Origin: Bauldia sp. | Lineage (GTDB): Bacteria; Pseudomonadota; Alphaproteobacteria; Rhizobiales; Kaistiaceae | NCBI GenBank assembly: GCA_037200845.1 | Contig: JBBCGQ010000001.1 | Span: 1,984,001-2,048,000 of the forward strand | DNA: 64,000 nt | Reading direction: 5' to 3' | In this document: piece after piece, positions 28,824 through 41,601 of the stretch | Numbering within the stretch: the stretch's first letter is position 1 | Layout: each line of letters begins with the position of its first letter | Position numbers and translations under genes: made by a program | The notes under the pieces: generated by a model | Seen by the model: the letters and a program-made list of their open reading frames with translations, nothing else | What the model was told of the DNA's origin: nothing | Database searches by the model: none

Positions 28824-30566
28824 CTAGGGCGAAATGCCGGCTTTCGCCAGCCCTTCCCGCAGCTTGTCCATGTATTCGGCCGACAGCGGCAGCCGGGCGA
28901 CGTGGACCTCGAAATCGAACCCCGGATTGACCCGCAGCATATCCGCCCAAGCCGCCCGCGCCTCCTCGATATGTCCCTGAAAAGACAGGGCAACTGCCAG
29001 ATAGGCCCGCGACACGTCGGTGTTCGGCACGATCAGGATGCGCTCGCGGAACAATGCCGCCGCGGTCTCGTACTTGCCGGCGAGCAGATAGGCGGTGCCG
29101 AGATAATGCAGGTAGCCGTGCGCCCAGGCGGGATCGAGCCGCATGGCGGCCTCCATGCCGGCGATGGCCTCATCGGCCCGGTTGCGGCTGAGCAGCAGCA
29201 CGGCCTGCATCGACATGGTGAGCGCGTCGTTCGGATTGAGCGCCGCGGCGAGGTCGAGTTCCACCCGCGCCTCGTCGAATTTCCGCTCGACCTGCAGGAC
29301 GAGCGACAACGCGGCGTGACCGAGGACGTCCTGCGGCGCCTTCTCGACGGCGGCGAGCGCCAGTCGGTGCGCCTCGGCGAGCGAGTCCCTGTGGCGGTCG
29401 CTCCATTCGTTGAGGAAGTCGTTGACGTAAGCCACGGCCAGCCACCCGTACGGCCGGGCGAAATCCGGATCGAGTTCCAGCGCGCGGCGGAGCAGCACGC
29501 TGCCGCTGAGGAACACCTCGCGGTTGACGATGGCGCCGCTCAGCATGGCGCGGCCGCGGAAATAGGCGTCCTGCGCCTCGGGATTATTCGTGCCACTGTC
29601 CGAGGCCGAAGGCAGCGCGCCGGGGCTGAGCTTGATCTTGAGTGCGCCGACGATCTCGCGGGTCAGCTCGTCCTGTACGGCGAAGATATCGGTGAGGTCG
29701 CGGTCGTAGCGGTCCGCCCAGAGATGGCCGCCGCTGGCGCCGTCGATCAACTGCGCGGTGACCCTCACGCGGTTTCCGACGCGCCGGATGGAACCCTCCA
29801 GCACCGAGCGCACATGCAGCGCCCCGGCGATCGTCGGGATGTCGACGTGCCGGCCCTTGTAGGCGAAGGTCGAGTTGCGCGCGATGACCATCAGCCCGGG
29901 CACCTTGGATAGGTCCGTGATGATGTCCTCGGTCATGCCGTCGGAGAAATACTCCTGCTCCGGATCGCCGGACATGTTGGCGAACGGCAGTACCGCGATC
30001 GAGGGCGCGTCGGGCAACGCCGGCTGCGGCGACATGGCGGCGGCAGGCGGCCGCCGCGCGTCCGCCGTCGGGCGCCATTTCCAGATACGGATCGGGCGCG
30101 CGATGTTCTTGGCCTGCACCTCGCCGCCGTCGGCGAAGGCAACCTCGACGCGGCCGCCGATGCTTTCGTGCACGATCGACGAGATGCAGATGCCGCCCGG
30201 ATCGGCGAGCGGCTCCAGCCGCGCCGCGATGTTGACGCCGTCGCCGTAGATGTCGTCGCCGTCGATGATGACGTCGCCGAGGTTGATGCCGATGCGCAGC
30301 GTGATCCTGCCGTCGCCGGCGCGCTGGATAGCGAGCGCGCAGTTGACCGCGTCGACGACGCTGCCGAACTCGACCAGCGTGCCGTCGCCCATCAGCTTCA
30401 CGATGCGGCCGTGGTGGCGCACGACGTTCGGATCGAAGACGGCTTCGCGGTGATGTTTCAGGGCGGTGAGCGTGCCCGACTCGTCGGCCGCCATCAGGCG
30501 CGAATAGCCGACGACGTCGGCGGCCAGTACGGCCGCAAGCCTGCGCGATGCATCACCCTCAGCCAT
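28824..30566 (-). CDS. Class III adenylate/guanylate cyclase with TolB-like and TPR domains
   Basis: The 580-residue protein has a CHD cyclase domain at about residues 8-165. Metal-binding Asp residues lie in LAADVVGYSRLMAADESG and KLMGDGTLVEFGS; the purine-site and transition-state region is DDIYGDGVNIAARLEPLA. A TolB-like (FlgO-type) region follows at about 195-330 (IAVLPFANMSGDPEQEYFSD). TPR-type helical repeats extend to the end (for example AWAHGYLHYLGTAYLLAGKY). There is no transmembrane segment, so it is likely cytosolic. Such proteins are abundant in rhizobia; the input signal is unknown. Its place between tsf and pyrH is unusual. Confidence 0.9.
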   Translation of the reverse strand: MAEGDASRRLAAVLAADVVGYSRLMAADESGTLTALKHHREAVFDPNVVRHHGRIVKLMGDGTLVEFGSVVDAVNCALAIQRAGDGRITLRIGINLGDVIIDGDDIYGDGVNIAARLEPLADPGGICISSIVHESIGGRVEVAFADGGEVQAKNIARPIRIWKWRPTADARRPPAAAMSPQPALPDAPSIAVLPFANMSGDPEQEYFSDGMTEDIITDLSKVPGLMVIARNSTFAYKGRHVDIPTIAGALHVRSVLEGSIRRVGNRVRVTAQLIDGASGGHLWADRYDRDLTDIFAVQDELTREIVGALKIKLSPGALPSASDSGTNNPEAQDAYFRGRAMLSGAIVNREVFLSGSVLLRRALELDPDFARPYGWLAVAYVNDFLNEWSDRHRDSLAEAHRLALAAVEKAPQDVLGHAALSLVLQVERKFDEARVELDLAAALNPNDALTMSMQAVLLLSRNRADEAIAGMEAAMRLDPAWAHGYLHYLGTAYLLAGKYETAAALFRERILIVPNTDVSRAYLAVALSFQGHIEEARAAWADMLRVNPGFDFEVHVARLPLSAEYMDKLREGLAKAGISP

Positions 30567-30627
30567 GCGGCAATACCTATTGCCTCACGCCGGAGAACGC
30601 CACCCGCGAACGGATGGCGTCATGGGG

Positions 30628-31557
30628 CTACGGCTTCTTGGCACCCGCGGCAGCGGCGACCTCGGCGGCGAAGTCGCTCTCCGCCTTCTCGACGCCCTCG
30701 CCCAGCCGGAAGGCGACGAACTCGGTCACCTTGATCGGCGCGCCGATGGTGGGCTCGGCCGCCTTCAGCGCCTGCTCGACGGTCTTCTCGGTATCGACGA
30801 CGAAGGCCTGCGTCAGCAGCACGACCTCCTCGTAGAACTTGCGCAGCCGCCCATCGACCATCTTCTCGATGATCGCCTCGGGCTTGCCGCTCTCGCGCGC
30901 CTGCTCGGCGAACACGGCGCGCTCGCGCGCCACGACGCCGGCATCGATTTCCTCGGCCCGAACGGCGAGCGGGCTCGCGGCGGCAACGTGCATCGCCACC
31001 TGCCTGCCGATCTGGGTGAGCTTCTCGGCGTTGCCGGAAGACTCCAGCCCGACGATGACGCCGATCTTGCCGAGGCCCGGCGCGATGGCGCTGTGGACGT
31101 AGCTTGCGACCGCGCCTTCCTTGACCGTGATCGAGGCCGCGCGGCGGAGCGACATGTTCTCGCCGATCGTCGCGATCGCCGCCTTGATGGCGTCCTCGAC
31201 CTTCACGCCGCCGGCAATGGTGGCACCGAGAATCGCCTGCAGCGTGCCGTCGGTCGAAAGCGCCGCCTGGGCGATGCTCGAGGCAAGCTGCTGGAACTCG
31301 GGATTGCGCGCGACGAAATCGGTCTCCGAGTTGAGCTCGATGACGACGGCGCGCTTGCCCTGCGAGGCGACCGCGACGAGACCTTCGGCCGCGACACGGC
31401 CGGCCTTCTTCGCCGCCCGCGACAGGCCCTTGGCGCGCAGCCAGTCGATGGCCGCCTCGACGTCGCCCGCCGTCTCGGTGAGCGCCGCCTTGCAGTCCAT
31501 CATGCCGGCTCCGGTCTTCTCCCGGAGCTCCTTCACCATCGTCGCGGATACGGTCAT
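30628..31557 (-). CDS. tsf: Elongation factor Ts
   Basis: The 309-residue nucleotide exchange factor recycles EF-Tu-GDP. The family signature regions are [20 protein letters not shown] at the N-terminus, [20 protein letters not shown] with the core continuing [20 protein letters not shown], and the C-terminal [20 protein letters not shown]. The gene lies 36 bp after rpsB and is co-transcribed with it. Length is normal for alphaproteobacteria. Confidence 0.96.
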   Translation of the reverse strand: MTVSATMVKELREKTGAGMMDCKAALTETAGDVEAAIDWLRAKGLSRAAKKAGRVAAEGLVAVASQGKRAVVIELNSETDFVARNPEFQQLASSIAQAALSTDGTLQAILGATIAGGVKVEDAIKAAIATIGENMSLRRAASITVKEGAVASYVHSAIAPGLGKIGVIVGLESSGNAEKLTQIGRQVAMHVAAASPLAVRAEEIDAGVVARERAVFAEQARESGKPEAIIEKMVDGRLRKFYEEVVLLTQAFVVDTEKTVEQALKAAEPTIGAPIKVTEFVAFRLGEGVEKAESDFAAEVAAAAGAKKP

Positions 31558-31593
31558 CGCAGTCGTCCTTCGTATGCGGATATGGGCGGTCGC

Positions 31594-32664
31594 CTAGCCG
31601 GCGGCGAGCGCCTTGGCCTGGCCGACCCAATCGTCACGGGTCACCCGGCCCTTGTAGTTGAGCGCGTCGTCGATACGGCCGACTTCCTCGTCGGTAAGGC
31701 TGGCAATCTGGTCGTAGCGTGTGACACCCAATGCATTGAGCTTGCGCTCAAGCGCCGGGCCGACACCCTCGATCTTCTTGAGGTCGTCCGCCTTGCCTGC
31801 CGGGGCCGTGAACAGCGGCACCGTCGGCGGGGCCGCCCGCTTCTTCGCACGGTCGAGCGCCGGCACCGGCTCAACCGCCTGGGCCTGGCTCATATCGGCA
31901 TCCGGCGCCGCCGATTCAAGAATCGCCGGCTCGTGCACCTCTTCCGCCGCGCCGATGTCGATGCCGGCCTCGCCCTGGGCGCGGCCAATGCCGTCAATGG
32001 CAGCCTTGGCGATGAGATCGCAGTAGAGCGTGATCGCGCGGCCGGCGTCGTCGTTGCCGGGGATCGGGAAGGTGATGCCGTCCGGATCGCAGTTCGAATC
32101 GATGATCGCGGCGACCGGAATGCCGAGGCGGGTCGCCTCCTCGATCGCGATCTTCTCCTTGTTGGTGTCGATCACGAACAGGAGATTGGGCACGCCGCCC
32201 ATGTCCTTGATGCCGCCGAGCGCCTTCTCGAGCTTGTCCTTCTCGCGGGTCAGCGTCAGGCGCTCCTTCTTGGTGAGGCCCTGGGCCTCGCCGGTGAGCA
32301 GCGTCTCGAGCTCACGCAGGCGCGCGATCGACTTCGAGATGGTCTTCCAGTTGGTCAGCATGCCGCCGAGCCAGCGCGCGTTGACGTAATACTGGGCGCT
32401 GCGCTTGGCCGCCGCGGTCAGCGGCTCCGCCGCCTGCCGCTTGGTGCCGACGAACAGCACACGACCGCCGCCGGCGACCGTATCGGAGACCGCCGTCAGC
32501 GCGCGATGCAGCATCGGCACAGTCTGGGCGAGATCGATGATGTGGATGTTGTTGCGGACGCCGTAGAGATACGACGCCATCTTGGGGTTCCAGCGATGCT
32601 TCTGGTGACCGAAGTGCACGCCGGCTTCCAAAAGCTGGCGCATAGAAAAATCGGGCAGTGCCAT
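31594..32664 (-). CDS. rpsB: Ribosomal protein S2 with C-terminal helix-hairpin-helix extension
   Basis: The 356-residue product starts at the ATG 32662-32664 ([20 protein letters not shown]). The S2 core covers roughly residues 1-240 with the conserved [39 protein letters not shown] and [13 protein letters not shown] blocks. About 115 extra residues follow: a low-complexity acidic/Pro linker, then a helix-hairpin-helix-like domain ([20 protein letters not shown] and [15 protein letters not shown]). Similar extensions occur in some rhizobial ribosomal proteins; their role is not established. The promoter is at 32804-32832. Confidence 0.95.
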   Translation of the reverse strand: MALPDFSMRQLLEAGVHFGHQKHRWNPKMASYLYGVRNNIHIIDLAQTVPMLHRALTAVSDTVAGGGRVLFVGTKRQAAEPLTAAAKRSAQYYVNARWLGGMLTNWKTISKSIARLRELETLLTGEAQGLTKKERLTLTREKDKLEKALGGIKDMGGVPNLLFVIDTNKEKIAIEEATRLGIPVAAIIDSNCDPDGITFPIPGNDDAGRAITLYCDLIAKAAIDGIGRAQGEAGIDIGAAEEVHEPAILESAAPDADMSQAQAVEPVPALDRAKKRAAPPTVPLFTAPAGKADDLKKIEGVGPALERKLNALGVTRYDQIASLTDEEVGRIDDALNYKGRVTRDDWVGQAKALAAG

Positions 32665-32803
32665 GACTACCGTGCTCCTTGACCGGTTATGACCGCCGCG
32701 GGAATGAAGCCCTTGTGGGGCACCGGAAGGATCGCTCGCCGTGGCTGGCCTTCTGGGCCTGAGCCTTGGCGATTGAGCCAAATCCCGCGTGTGAGATGGC
32801 GGC

Positions 32804-32832
32804 TATATACGGGTGGAGTCTTGGGAAAGCAA
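32804..32832 (-). promoter_or_regulatory. Probable sigma-70 promoter of rpsB-tsf
   Basis: On the minus strand TTGCTT (32832-32827) and TATATA (32809-32804) are separated by exactly 17 bp, a near-consensus housekeeping promoter. It lies 140 bp upstream of the rpsB ATG, leaving a leader long enough for autoregulation by S2. Confidence 0.65.
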
Positions 32833-32879
32833 GCGTTCCGGGCTATCCCTGCGGACCTGCTACCGGGGGGCAAGCGGCA

Positions 32880-34376
32880 ATGAAGACTTTCGCTGAATTA
32901 CAGGCCGAATTCGGGCCGATCTGGCAACTGAACACCCCCGGGCAGACCGGCGAGCACGCCGTCATTGCCATCCCCTCGTTCGCGCTCGGCGAAAGCACGC
33001 TGAACCACTACGCCTCCCGCCTGTCGGCGCTCGAGCACCGCTACCTGGTGGCGATGCTGATGATGAACCGGATGCCCAACTGCCGTTTCGTTTTCCTCTC
33101 GACCGAGGAGCCGGCGCCCGAGGTGCTCGACTACTACTTCTCGCTGTTCGCGCCGGATAAGCGCGAAGGCGTCCGCCAGCGCTTCGTCGCGATCACACTT
33201 CCCGACCACGCCGCCCGCGCCGTCGCCGACAAGCTGCTGGAGCGGCCGGACACGATGGAGCAGATTCGCGCGGCGGTCGGCGGCGTGCCCGCCTTCATCG
33301 AGCCGTGGAACGTGACCGAGCACGAGGTCGAGGTCGCCCGCCGCCTGCAGGCGCCGATCAACGGCACGTCGCCCGACCTCTGGCCGCTCGGCTTCAAGAG
33401 CGAAGGCCGGCGCATATTCCGTTCGGCCGGCGTGCCGGTGCCCTTCGGCCGCGAGGACGTGAAGACGGTCGACGACGTCGTCGACGCGATCGCCGATATC
33501 CGCCGCGCGCGCCCGAATGCGCCGGGCGTCGTCATCAAGCACGACAACAGCGCCTCCGGCGACGGCAACGTCGTCGTCCGCTTCGCGAAACTCGCCGATG
33601 CGAGCCCGGCCGGCATCCGCCGCCACGCCGAGGCGCTGCCGGAGTGGTACCTGAAGGACCTCCAAGGCGGCGGCATCGTCGAGGAGCTGATCGCCGGCAC
33701 CGACTTCACGAGTCCCAGCGCACAGGTCGACATCACGCCCTTCGGCCACATCCACGCCATCGCCACGCACGAACAGGTGCTGGGCGGGGCCGACGGGCAG
33801 GTCTACCAGGGTTGCCGCTTCCCGGCGGACAATGCCTACGCCCCGCGCCTCGCCGAATACGCGACGATGATCGCCGAGGCGATCGCCCCGCTGGGCGTGC
33901 TCGGCCGTTTCGCCGTCGATTTCGCCTGCGCCAAGGACGAGAGCGGCGCCTAGCAGGTCTACGCGCTGGAAATGAATCTGCGGAAGGGCGGCACGACGCA
34001 TCCCTACGCGGCGCTGCGCAATCTCGTGCCCGGACACTACGACCCAAAGGGCGGCACCTGGTTCAACCACGCCCACGAGCCGCGCTTCTACTGCTCGACC
34101 GACAACCTGATGGACCCGCGCTGGTACAAACTGCCGGCGAGCGTCGTGATCAAGGCGGTCAACGATACCGATCTCAACTTCCACCACGAGCGCAGCTGGG
34201 GTGTGGTACTCCACATGCTGTCGTGCCTCGCGGTCGACGGGCGGTTTGGCCTCACCGCCATCGGCACGTCGGCGGAACATGCGCAGGCGCTGTACGATCA
34301 GGTGCGCGTGGTCGTCGATCAGGCCGTGGATGTGACCGGATACAAGCCCGAGGCGCAGAAGGAGGCTACGCTGTGA
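32880..34376 (+). pseudogene. ATP-grasp ligase-like protein (PGM1-related), interrupted by an in-frame TAG
   Basis: One reading frame of 498 codons is broken only by TAG at 33951-33953, after residue 357. The upstream part has a pre-ATP-grasp domain and the ATP-binding strand VVIKHDNSASGDGNVVVRF. GIVEELIAGTDFTSPSAQVD follows, then LGRFAVDFACAKDESGA up to the stop. The same frame continues QVYALEMNLRKGGTTHPYAA, which carries the metal-binding E-x-N of ATP-grasp enzymes. Comparison of the two sides suggests the codon was TGG (Trp), so one G-to-A change. The shorter 357-residue product would lack metal ligands. Either a real nonsense mutation or a base-call error. It overlaps the next gene by 4 nt. 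Confidence 0.8.
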
Positions 34377-34840
34377 TACGACAGCTAGGCATCTGCGGAG
34401 TACTGATGCTCGGTCTATCCAGTGTTGCCGATGCCGCAACGTGGTGCGATCAGTTCTCAAGCGTCCTGAACGATCTAATGAGCCATAAATTTCGCTGCGA
34501 CCAACCTGGGGACGACAGCTGCGTGGCGGATAGCTCAACAGTCGAGCTGCCAGGGACTCTGTATTGTAACGTCTTGATTTCGGTGGGAATTGCGGATCGA
34601 GATTTTTATTGTCCGATTTCGCAACCGACGCCCGAATTGGAGCGCACCTGGGGAGAGTACCTTCGGGGATATTTCGATTTCTGCGCGGAAAACGGATTGC
34701 TGAACCCTCGCGGGCAGATCGTGCGCGACTTCTTGAGCACGACCACGACATATCGTACGGCTCAAGGGGACTTTGTCCGCGATTTGGACAACGGCGGCGT
34801 CGGCTTAACTTTTAGTCTGACATATTCGAAAGCACGGTAG
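34373..34840 (+). CDS. Small secreted cysteine-containing protein, function unknown
   Basis: The 155-residue product starts at a GTG overlapping the previous stop (GTGA). The N-terminus is a signal peptide (IRQLGICGVLMLGLSSVADA, cleavage likely after ADAA). The mature part has five cysteines (ATWC, KFRC, DDSC, LYCN, FYCP) plus one in FDFCAEN, fitting disulfides in the periplasm. C-terminal sequence is TYRTAQGDFVRDLDNGGVGL. I do not recognise a family. Its base composition is noticeably lower in GC than its neighbours, suggesting later acquisition. Confidence 0.6.
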   Translation: MIRQLGICGVLMLGLSSVADAATWCDQFSSVLNDLMSHKFRCDQPGDDSCVADSSTVELPGTLYCNVLISVGIADRDFYCPISQPTPELERTWGEYLRGYFDFCAENGLLNPRGQIVRDFLSTTTTYRTAQGDFVRDLDNGGVGLTFSLTYSKAR

Positions 34841-35722
34841 CTACCGCCCGCCAACCTCCAGCATCCAGTTCAGCACCATCCGCCAGTCCGTCATCCGGAT
34901 CGGCGTGCCATGCACGCCGGTGTCGAACAGCGCGATCCGGATCGGATACCCCGGCGCCGCCTTCCGCACCTTGCCGTAGAACGCGACCTCATCGGCCGCG
35001 GCGAAGATCGGATCGGCGGTGCCGTCGCCGAGATAGATCGGGATGCGACGCGCCTTCGACTTCACGAACGGCGACTTGAGGAATGCATCGTCGTGCGTTG
35101 AGCCGAGCAGCAGGAGTCCGGCGATATGCGCCGACGCATCCGCGTCCGCGACCAGCCGCCAGCAGATCGCGCCGCCCTGCGAGCCGCAGGCAACGAAGAT
35201 CGCGGCATCCGGCGAGCGCGCCGCCTGGTCGAGCACCAGCGCCCTGATCTCGGCCGCGCCGGTATCGCCGATGTCGGTGAAGTCCGGCGAGAGATACGCG
35301 CCGTCGTTCTTCGCCATCAGATTCATGATGCGGTTGAAGTTGCCGCCGAACATGCCGTTGTCGGCGCCCTGCGCGCGCGTGCCGCCCTGCCCGTGGATGT
35401 AGATGACGACCGCCCTGGCGCCGCCCTCGGCCTTGCCGACCGCGATCGCCTTCAGCGGCTTGCCGGCCGCGTCGTAGGTGATCGTCTTCTGCCAGACGTT
35501 GGAGATATACGGCCACTTCGCCTGCCGCTCGGGCACCTCGTCGCGGCCGTAGAGATCGCGCTGCTTGTCGTAGCCGACGACGACATAGGCGCCGTCGTCC
35601 TTCGTCGCCAGCACGGTCGGGTAGGCGAAAAGATCGTCCTTGTAGGGCGCAAGCCGATAGGGCTCGGCGGCAACCGCCGCCGAAGCCAGCAGGAGCGCCG
35701 CGAGGACCGCGGCGCGGATCAG
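34841..35722 (-). CDS. Exported alpha/beta-hydrolase-like protein
   Basis: The product is about 293 residues. It begins with a signal peptide (IRAAVLAALLLASAAVAA, then EPYRLAPY). The only start that fits is a CTG (35720-35722) overlapping the upstream stop as CTGA; ATG codons further up add unconserved residues. Fold clues are IYIHGQGGTRAQG (oxyanion-type HG), FVACGSQGGAICW (nucleophile elbow with Ser), IYLGDGTADPIFAAADE (acid) and DTGVHGTPIR (His). So it is probably an esterase-type hydrolase in the periplasm; substrate unknown. Confidence 0.65.
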   Translation of the reverse strand: MIRAAVLAALLLASAAVAAEPYRLAPYKDDLFAYPTVLATKDDGAYVVVGYDKQRDLYGRDEVPERQAKWPYISNVWQKTITYDAAGKPLKAIAVGKAEGGARAVVIYIHGQGGTRAQGADNGMFGGNFNRIMNLMAKNDGAYLSPDFTDIGDTGAAEIRALVLDQAARSPDAAIFVACGSQGGAICWRLVADADASAHIAGLLLLGSTHDDAFLKSPFVKSKARRIPIYLGDGTADPIFAAADEVAFYGKVRKAAPGYPIRIALFDTGVHGTPIRMTDWRMVLNWMLEVGGR

Positions 35723-36132
35723 GCTTTCTTCCCGGCGATGTTGACCATCCAGCTCACGCCGAATTTGTCGGTGAGCATGCCGAAGCTGTCGCCCCACGGC
35801 GCCTTCGCCAGCGGCATCATCACGCTGCCGCCGTCGCTGAGCTTCTGCCAGTAGCCGCTGAGCTCGCCCTCGTTGTCGCCGGAGAGCGAGATCGCGCCGT
35901 TGCCGCGCGGCGCGCCCATGCTGGCCGGCGTGTCCGAACCCATCAGCACGAAGCCGCCCGGCGAATTGAGCTGGGCGTGCATGGTCTTGTCCGCCTCGGC
36001 CGGATCGTGCGGCATGCCGCCGTCGCTGAACTTCGAAATGTTGAGCGTGCCGCCGAAGACGGACTTGTAGAACTCCATCGCCTGGCGGGCGTTGTCCTTG
36101 AAGCTGAGGTAGGGATTCAGGATGGACGGCAT
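35719..36132 (-). CDS. PhnB-like glyoxalase-fold protein
   Basis: The 137-residue protein starts at ATG 36130-36132, preceded by GGAGGAG. It has the compact two-repeat VOC/PhnB pattern: ILNPYLSFKDNARQAMEFYK, FGGTLNISKFSDGG, FVLMGSDTPASMG, SGDNEGELSGYWQKLSDGG and the closing WGDSFGMLTDKFGVSWMVNI. Members are mostly dimeric and of unknown substrate; the name does not imply phosphonate metabolism. It overlaps the hydrolase gene downstream by 4 nt. Confidence 0.85.
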   Translation of the reverse strand: MPSILNPYLSFKDNARQAMEFYKSVFGGTLNISKFSDGGMPHDPAEADKTMHAQLNSPGGFVLMGSDTPASMGAPRGNGAISLSGDNEGELSGYWQKLSDGGSVMMPLAKAPWGDSFGMLTDKFGVSWMVNIAGKKA

Positions 36133-36240
36133 GGCGTGCGCACTCCTCCGGTTCGTGGGCAAAACATTAGACGAGGCAAGAGTCTCGTCAATCGCGACGA
36201 TGCTCCCGTCTACTGCCGCCATGCGGCAGGAGGATGTCGC

Positions 36241-39762
<3,522 letters not shown>

Positions 39763-39805
39763 TGGGGTCTGCCTATCCCCGCCCTCCCCAGCGGCAATTC
39801 CGCCC

Positions 39806-39904
39806 TCAGATGAGGGTACGCAACGCCTCGGACCAGACCCCGATAGAAGCGACGAACGACACGACGGCGATCAGCGCGGCGGCATCCCGAAAATACGCGG
39901 TCAT
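39806..39904 (-). CDS. Small hydrophobic peptide (32 residues)
   Basis: A 33-codon frame starts at ATG 39902-39904 with a good ribosome site (AGAGGGAG) eight bases upstream. The peptide is MTAYFRDAAALIAVVSFVAS followed by IGVWSEALRTLI. The middle is a single transmembrane helix and both ends are polar. Similar short membrane peptides next to dnaE are widespread in this group to my recollection; function unknown. It lies 63 bp inside the host side of the transposon insertion. Confidence 0.6.
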   Translation of the reverse strand: MTAYFRDAAALIAVVSFVASIGVWSEALRTLI

Positions 39905-39967
39905 CAACGCAACTCCCTCTGAACTGTCCGGAGTATGTTCATGTTTTGTTCTCCCCGTCAAGGGAGC

Positions 39968-39977
39968 CTCAAATGCG
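39968..39977. repeat. 10-bp target-site duplication, left copy
   Basis: CTCAAATGCG directly precedes the left terminal inverted repeat of the transposon. The identical sequence follows the right terminal repeat at 44436-44445. IS1-family elements generate direct repeats around this length. Confidence 0.9.
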
Positions 39978-39995
39978 GTCGTGTCTCAGTTTGAA
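39978..39995 (+). repeat. Left terminal inverted repeat
   Basis: GTCGTGTCTCAGTTTGAA is an exact inverted copy of 44418-44435. Similarity beyond the 18 bp is weak (aTTTgg versus TTTaga). These are the presumed transposase recognition ends. Confidence 0.92.
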
Positions 39996-40063
39996 ATTTG
40001 GCTGATGACTCGGCAGTTACCCGTGATGCGGGTATCGTCCCCGACAATCGAGGGGCGAGAGAC

Positions 40064-40672
40064 TTGGCCGACACCGAAACGACGTTTTCCCAACTGGTTT
40101 TCCAGCGGGCTGCTCGAAATATCGTACTCGCATTCCGCGACAGGCGGATTGACGCGGTTCTCACGGTCTTCTCGCTTGCAGTCGGTTCGGCTCTCTTTCA
40201 ACAGCAATACGGCTGGGATGCCGTGAAGGAGCAACTTGCAACTTTCATCGCTTACGTGCTCGCGCCATTTGGCTTGGTGGCGCTTATCCTCTCGCTGTGG
40301 CACCTAGCATTGGCACCGTCTGAATTGCTCTACGAAGGGCTGAGCCGCGACGTTGCCCGCTCGCCTCGGATCAAAACAGTCAATTGGACGATCTGGAAAC
40401 AGAGGGCAGAATTCACGGTCGATGAGTTTGCTTCGATCCTCGCACAGAGCGATCCGGTCGCTATCGCACAACCAACCGAGCAGGTTTCCTATCGCGCACT
40501 GATCCTTGAAGAGATGCGCAAGAAAGCATTGCCGTACATAGTAGAGAAGCGGGTGGGCCTATACGACACGCGCGCTTACGACGCGCCCCCAGAGGGCAGT
40601 ACCCACATAAAGCGAGAGGACGCGGTGGCTTGGGCCGAGGCAAAAAAGTTTCCGGTTGACCATTTCAAATAG
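40064..40672 (+). CDS. Two-helix membrane protein, transposon passenger
   Basis: I place the start at TTG (40064-40066), which has AGGGG nine bases upstream; an ATG at 39998 would start inside the element end and add 22 residues. The product is about 202 residues. A first hydrophobic segment is [20 protein letters not shown] and a second [20 protein letters not shown]. The C-terminal 120 residues are soluble and helical ([37 protein letters not shown]). No family is recognised. It converges on the transposase gene with an 8-bp tail overlap. Confidence 0.6.
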   Translation: MADTETTFSQLVFQRAARNIVLAFRDRRIDAVLTVFSLAVGSALFQQQYGWDAVKEQLATFIAYVLAPFGLVALILSLWHLALAPSELLYEGLSRDVARSPRIKTVNWTIWKQRAEFTVDEFASILAQSDPVAIAQPTEQVSYRALILEEMRKKALPYIVEKRVGLYDTRAYDAPPEGSTHIKREDAVAWAEAKKFPVDHFK

Positions 40673-41552
40673 AAACGCGCTTCCGATACGGCCCACGCTT
40701 GCCAGCCTTCGGTGCGCGAGCATCAATCAGCGCCACGATATCCTCCACCGACCACAGGCGATCCGTGACGCCAGCCGCCATTGCCGGCGACAGCTTGTGC
40801 GCCTTGTGGGTCTTCACGAAGTTGTAGAACACGAAGTAGAGCGACAGCGCCGCAACGTGCTGATCGATCTTCTTGGAGAACGCATTCGTCAGACGCGTGA
40901 AGCGGCGCATCCCCATCCGCATTGAGAGGTTCATGCGCTCGACGTGCGACGTGCTGACGTGCTCGATATCCGGCGAGCCGATCTTCGGTTCCTTGCGCGT
41001 CCCTACGCACTCGCTCGGCGAATATTTCTTCTCCGGTCCGACCGCGTTCGCATCGTCGCCGTACAGCTTCACCAGCATGGCGTAATCGACGTTGTTGCCG
41101 AAGGCACCGGCGACGGCATCCAGGTACACCTTGTGACCGTCGGTCGTCAGCTGCACGCGATCCGCCAACCGCGCCGCCAAATCGTCCATGAAGAAATTTG
41201 CCGTCTCGGCGCTGCGATCTCCGACCATCCACGAAAGGATCATCTTGGAGTCGCTATCAAGCGCGGTCCACGTCCACACATTGCCAGCACCGACCGGGGC
41301 CGCCTTGGCGTTCTCGACGTTCTTCGCCTTCGCGTAGCAGAACGACCAGATTTCATCACACTGGACGCGGCGCGCCTTCACGTCGCGCACCGTGTTGTAG
41401 TGAAAGGCGCCGCAGGCATCGCCCGCCTGCGCCAGCAGCTTCGCGACAGTGTTGATCGACACATCGGCCACGCGGCTCACCGACCGCATGGACGACCCTT
41501 CCACCAGCATGGAGAGGATTTGGACGCGCTTCGCGAGGGGCAGCTTGTTCAT
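40665..41552 (-). CDS. IS1-like DDE transposase
   Basis: The 295-residue protein starts at ATG 41550-41552. An N-terminal helix-turn-helix ([20 protein letters not shown] and [14 protein letters not shown]) precedes the catalytic part. Candidate triad residues are D66 in [12 protein letters not shown]138 in [12 protein letters not shown] and E205 in [12 protein letters not shown]. The [13 protein letters not shown] segment after the Glu matches the IS1 pattern. Single uninterrupted frames, without the frameshift of classical IS1, occur in several IS1 subgroups. It lies within the 18-bp inverted repeats and is the only transposase in the element. All catalytic positions seem intact. Confidence 0.85.
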   Translation of the reverse strand: MNKLPLAKRVQILSMLVEGSSMRSVSRVADVSINTVAKLLAQAGDACGAFHYNTVRDVKARRVQCDEIWSFCYAKAKNVENAKAAPVGAGNVWTWTALDSDSKMILSWMVGDRSAETANFFMDDLAARLADRVQLTTDGHKVYLDAVAGAFGNNVDYAMLVKLYGDDANAVGPEKKYSPSECVGTRKEPKIGSPDIEHVSTSHVERMNLSMRMGMRRFTRLTNAFSKKIDQHVAALSLYFVFYNFVKTHKAHKLSPAMAAGVTDRLWSVEDIVALIDARAPKAGKRGPYRKRVSI

Positions 41553-41567
41553 GCCCCTAATATGTGA

Positions 41568-41597
41568 AACTTTATGCTTAGCGTCAAGCATAAAGTT
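41568..41597. repeat. 12-bp inverted repeat upstream of the transposase gene
   Basis: AACTTTATGCTT (41568-41579) and AAGCATAAAGTT (41586-41597) form a perfect 12-bp stem with a 6-nt loop. It lies in the 49-bp gap between the ImmA/IrrE gene stop and the transposase ATG. There is no T-run, so a simple terminator is unlikely. It could be an operator or an RNA hairpin that limits transposase expression. Confidence 0.7.
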
Positions 41598-41601
41598 CAT
41601 A

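Noticed and set aside
33951-33953. Pyrrolysine or programmed amber read-through in the ATP-grasp gene
   Set aside because: No pyl genes or downstream stem-loop are visible here, and a Trp codon changed by one base explains the stop more simply.
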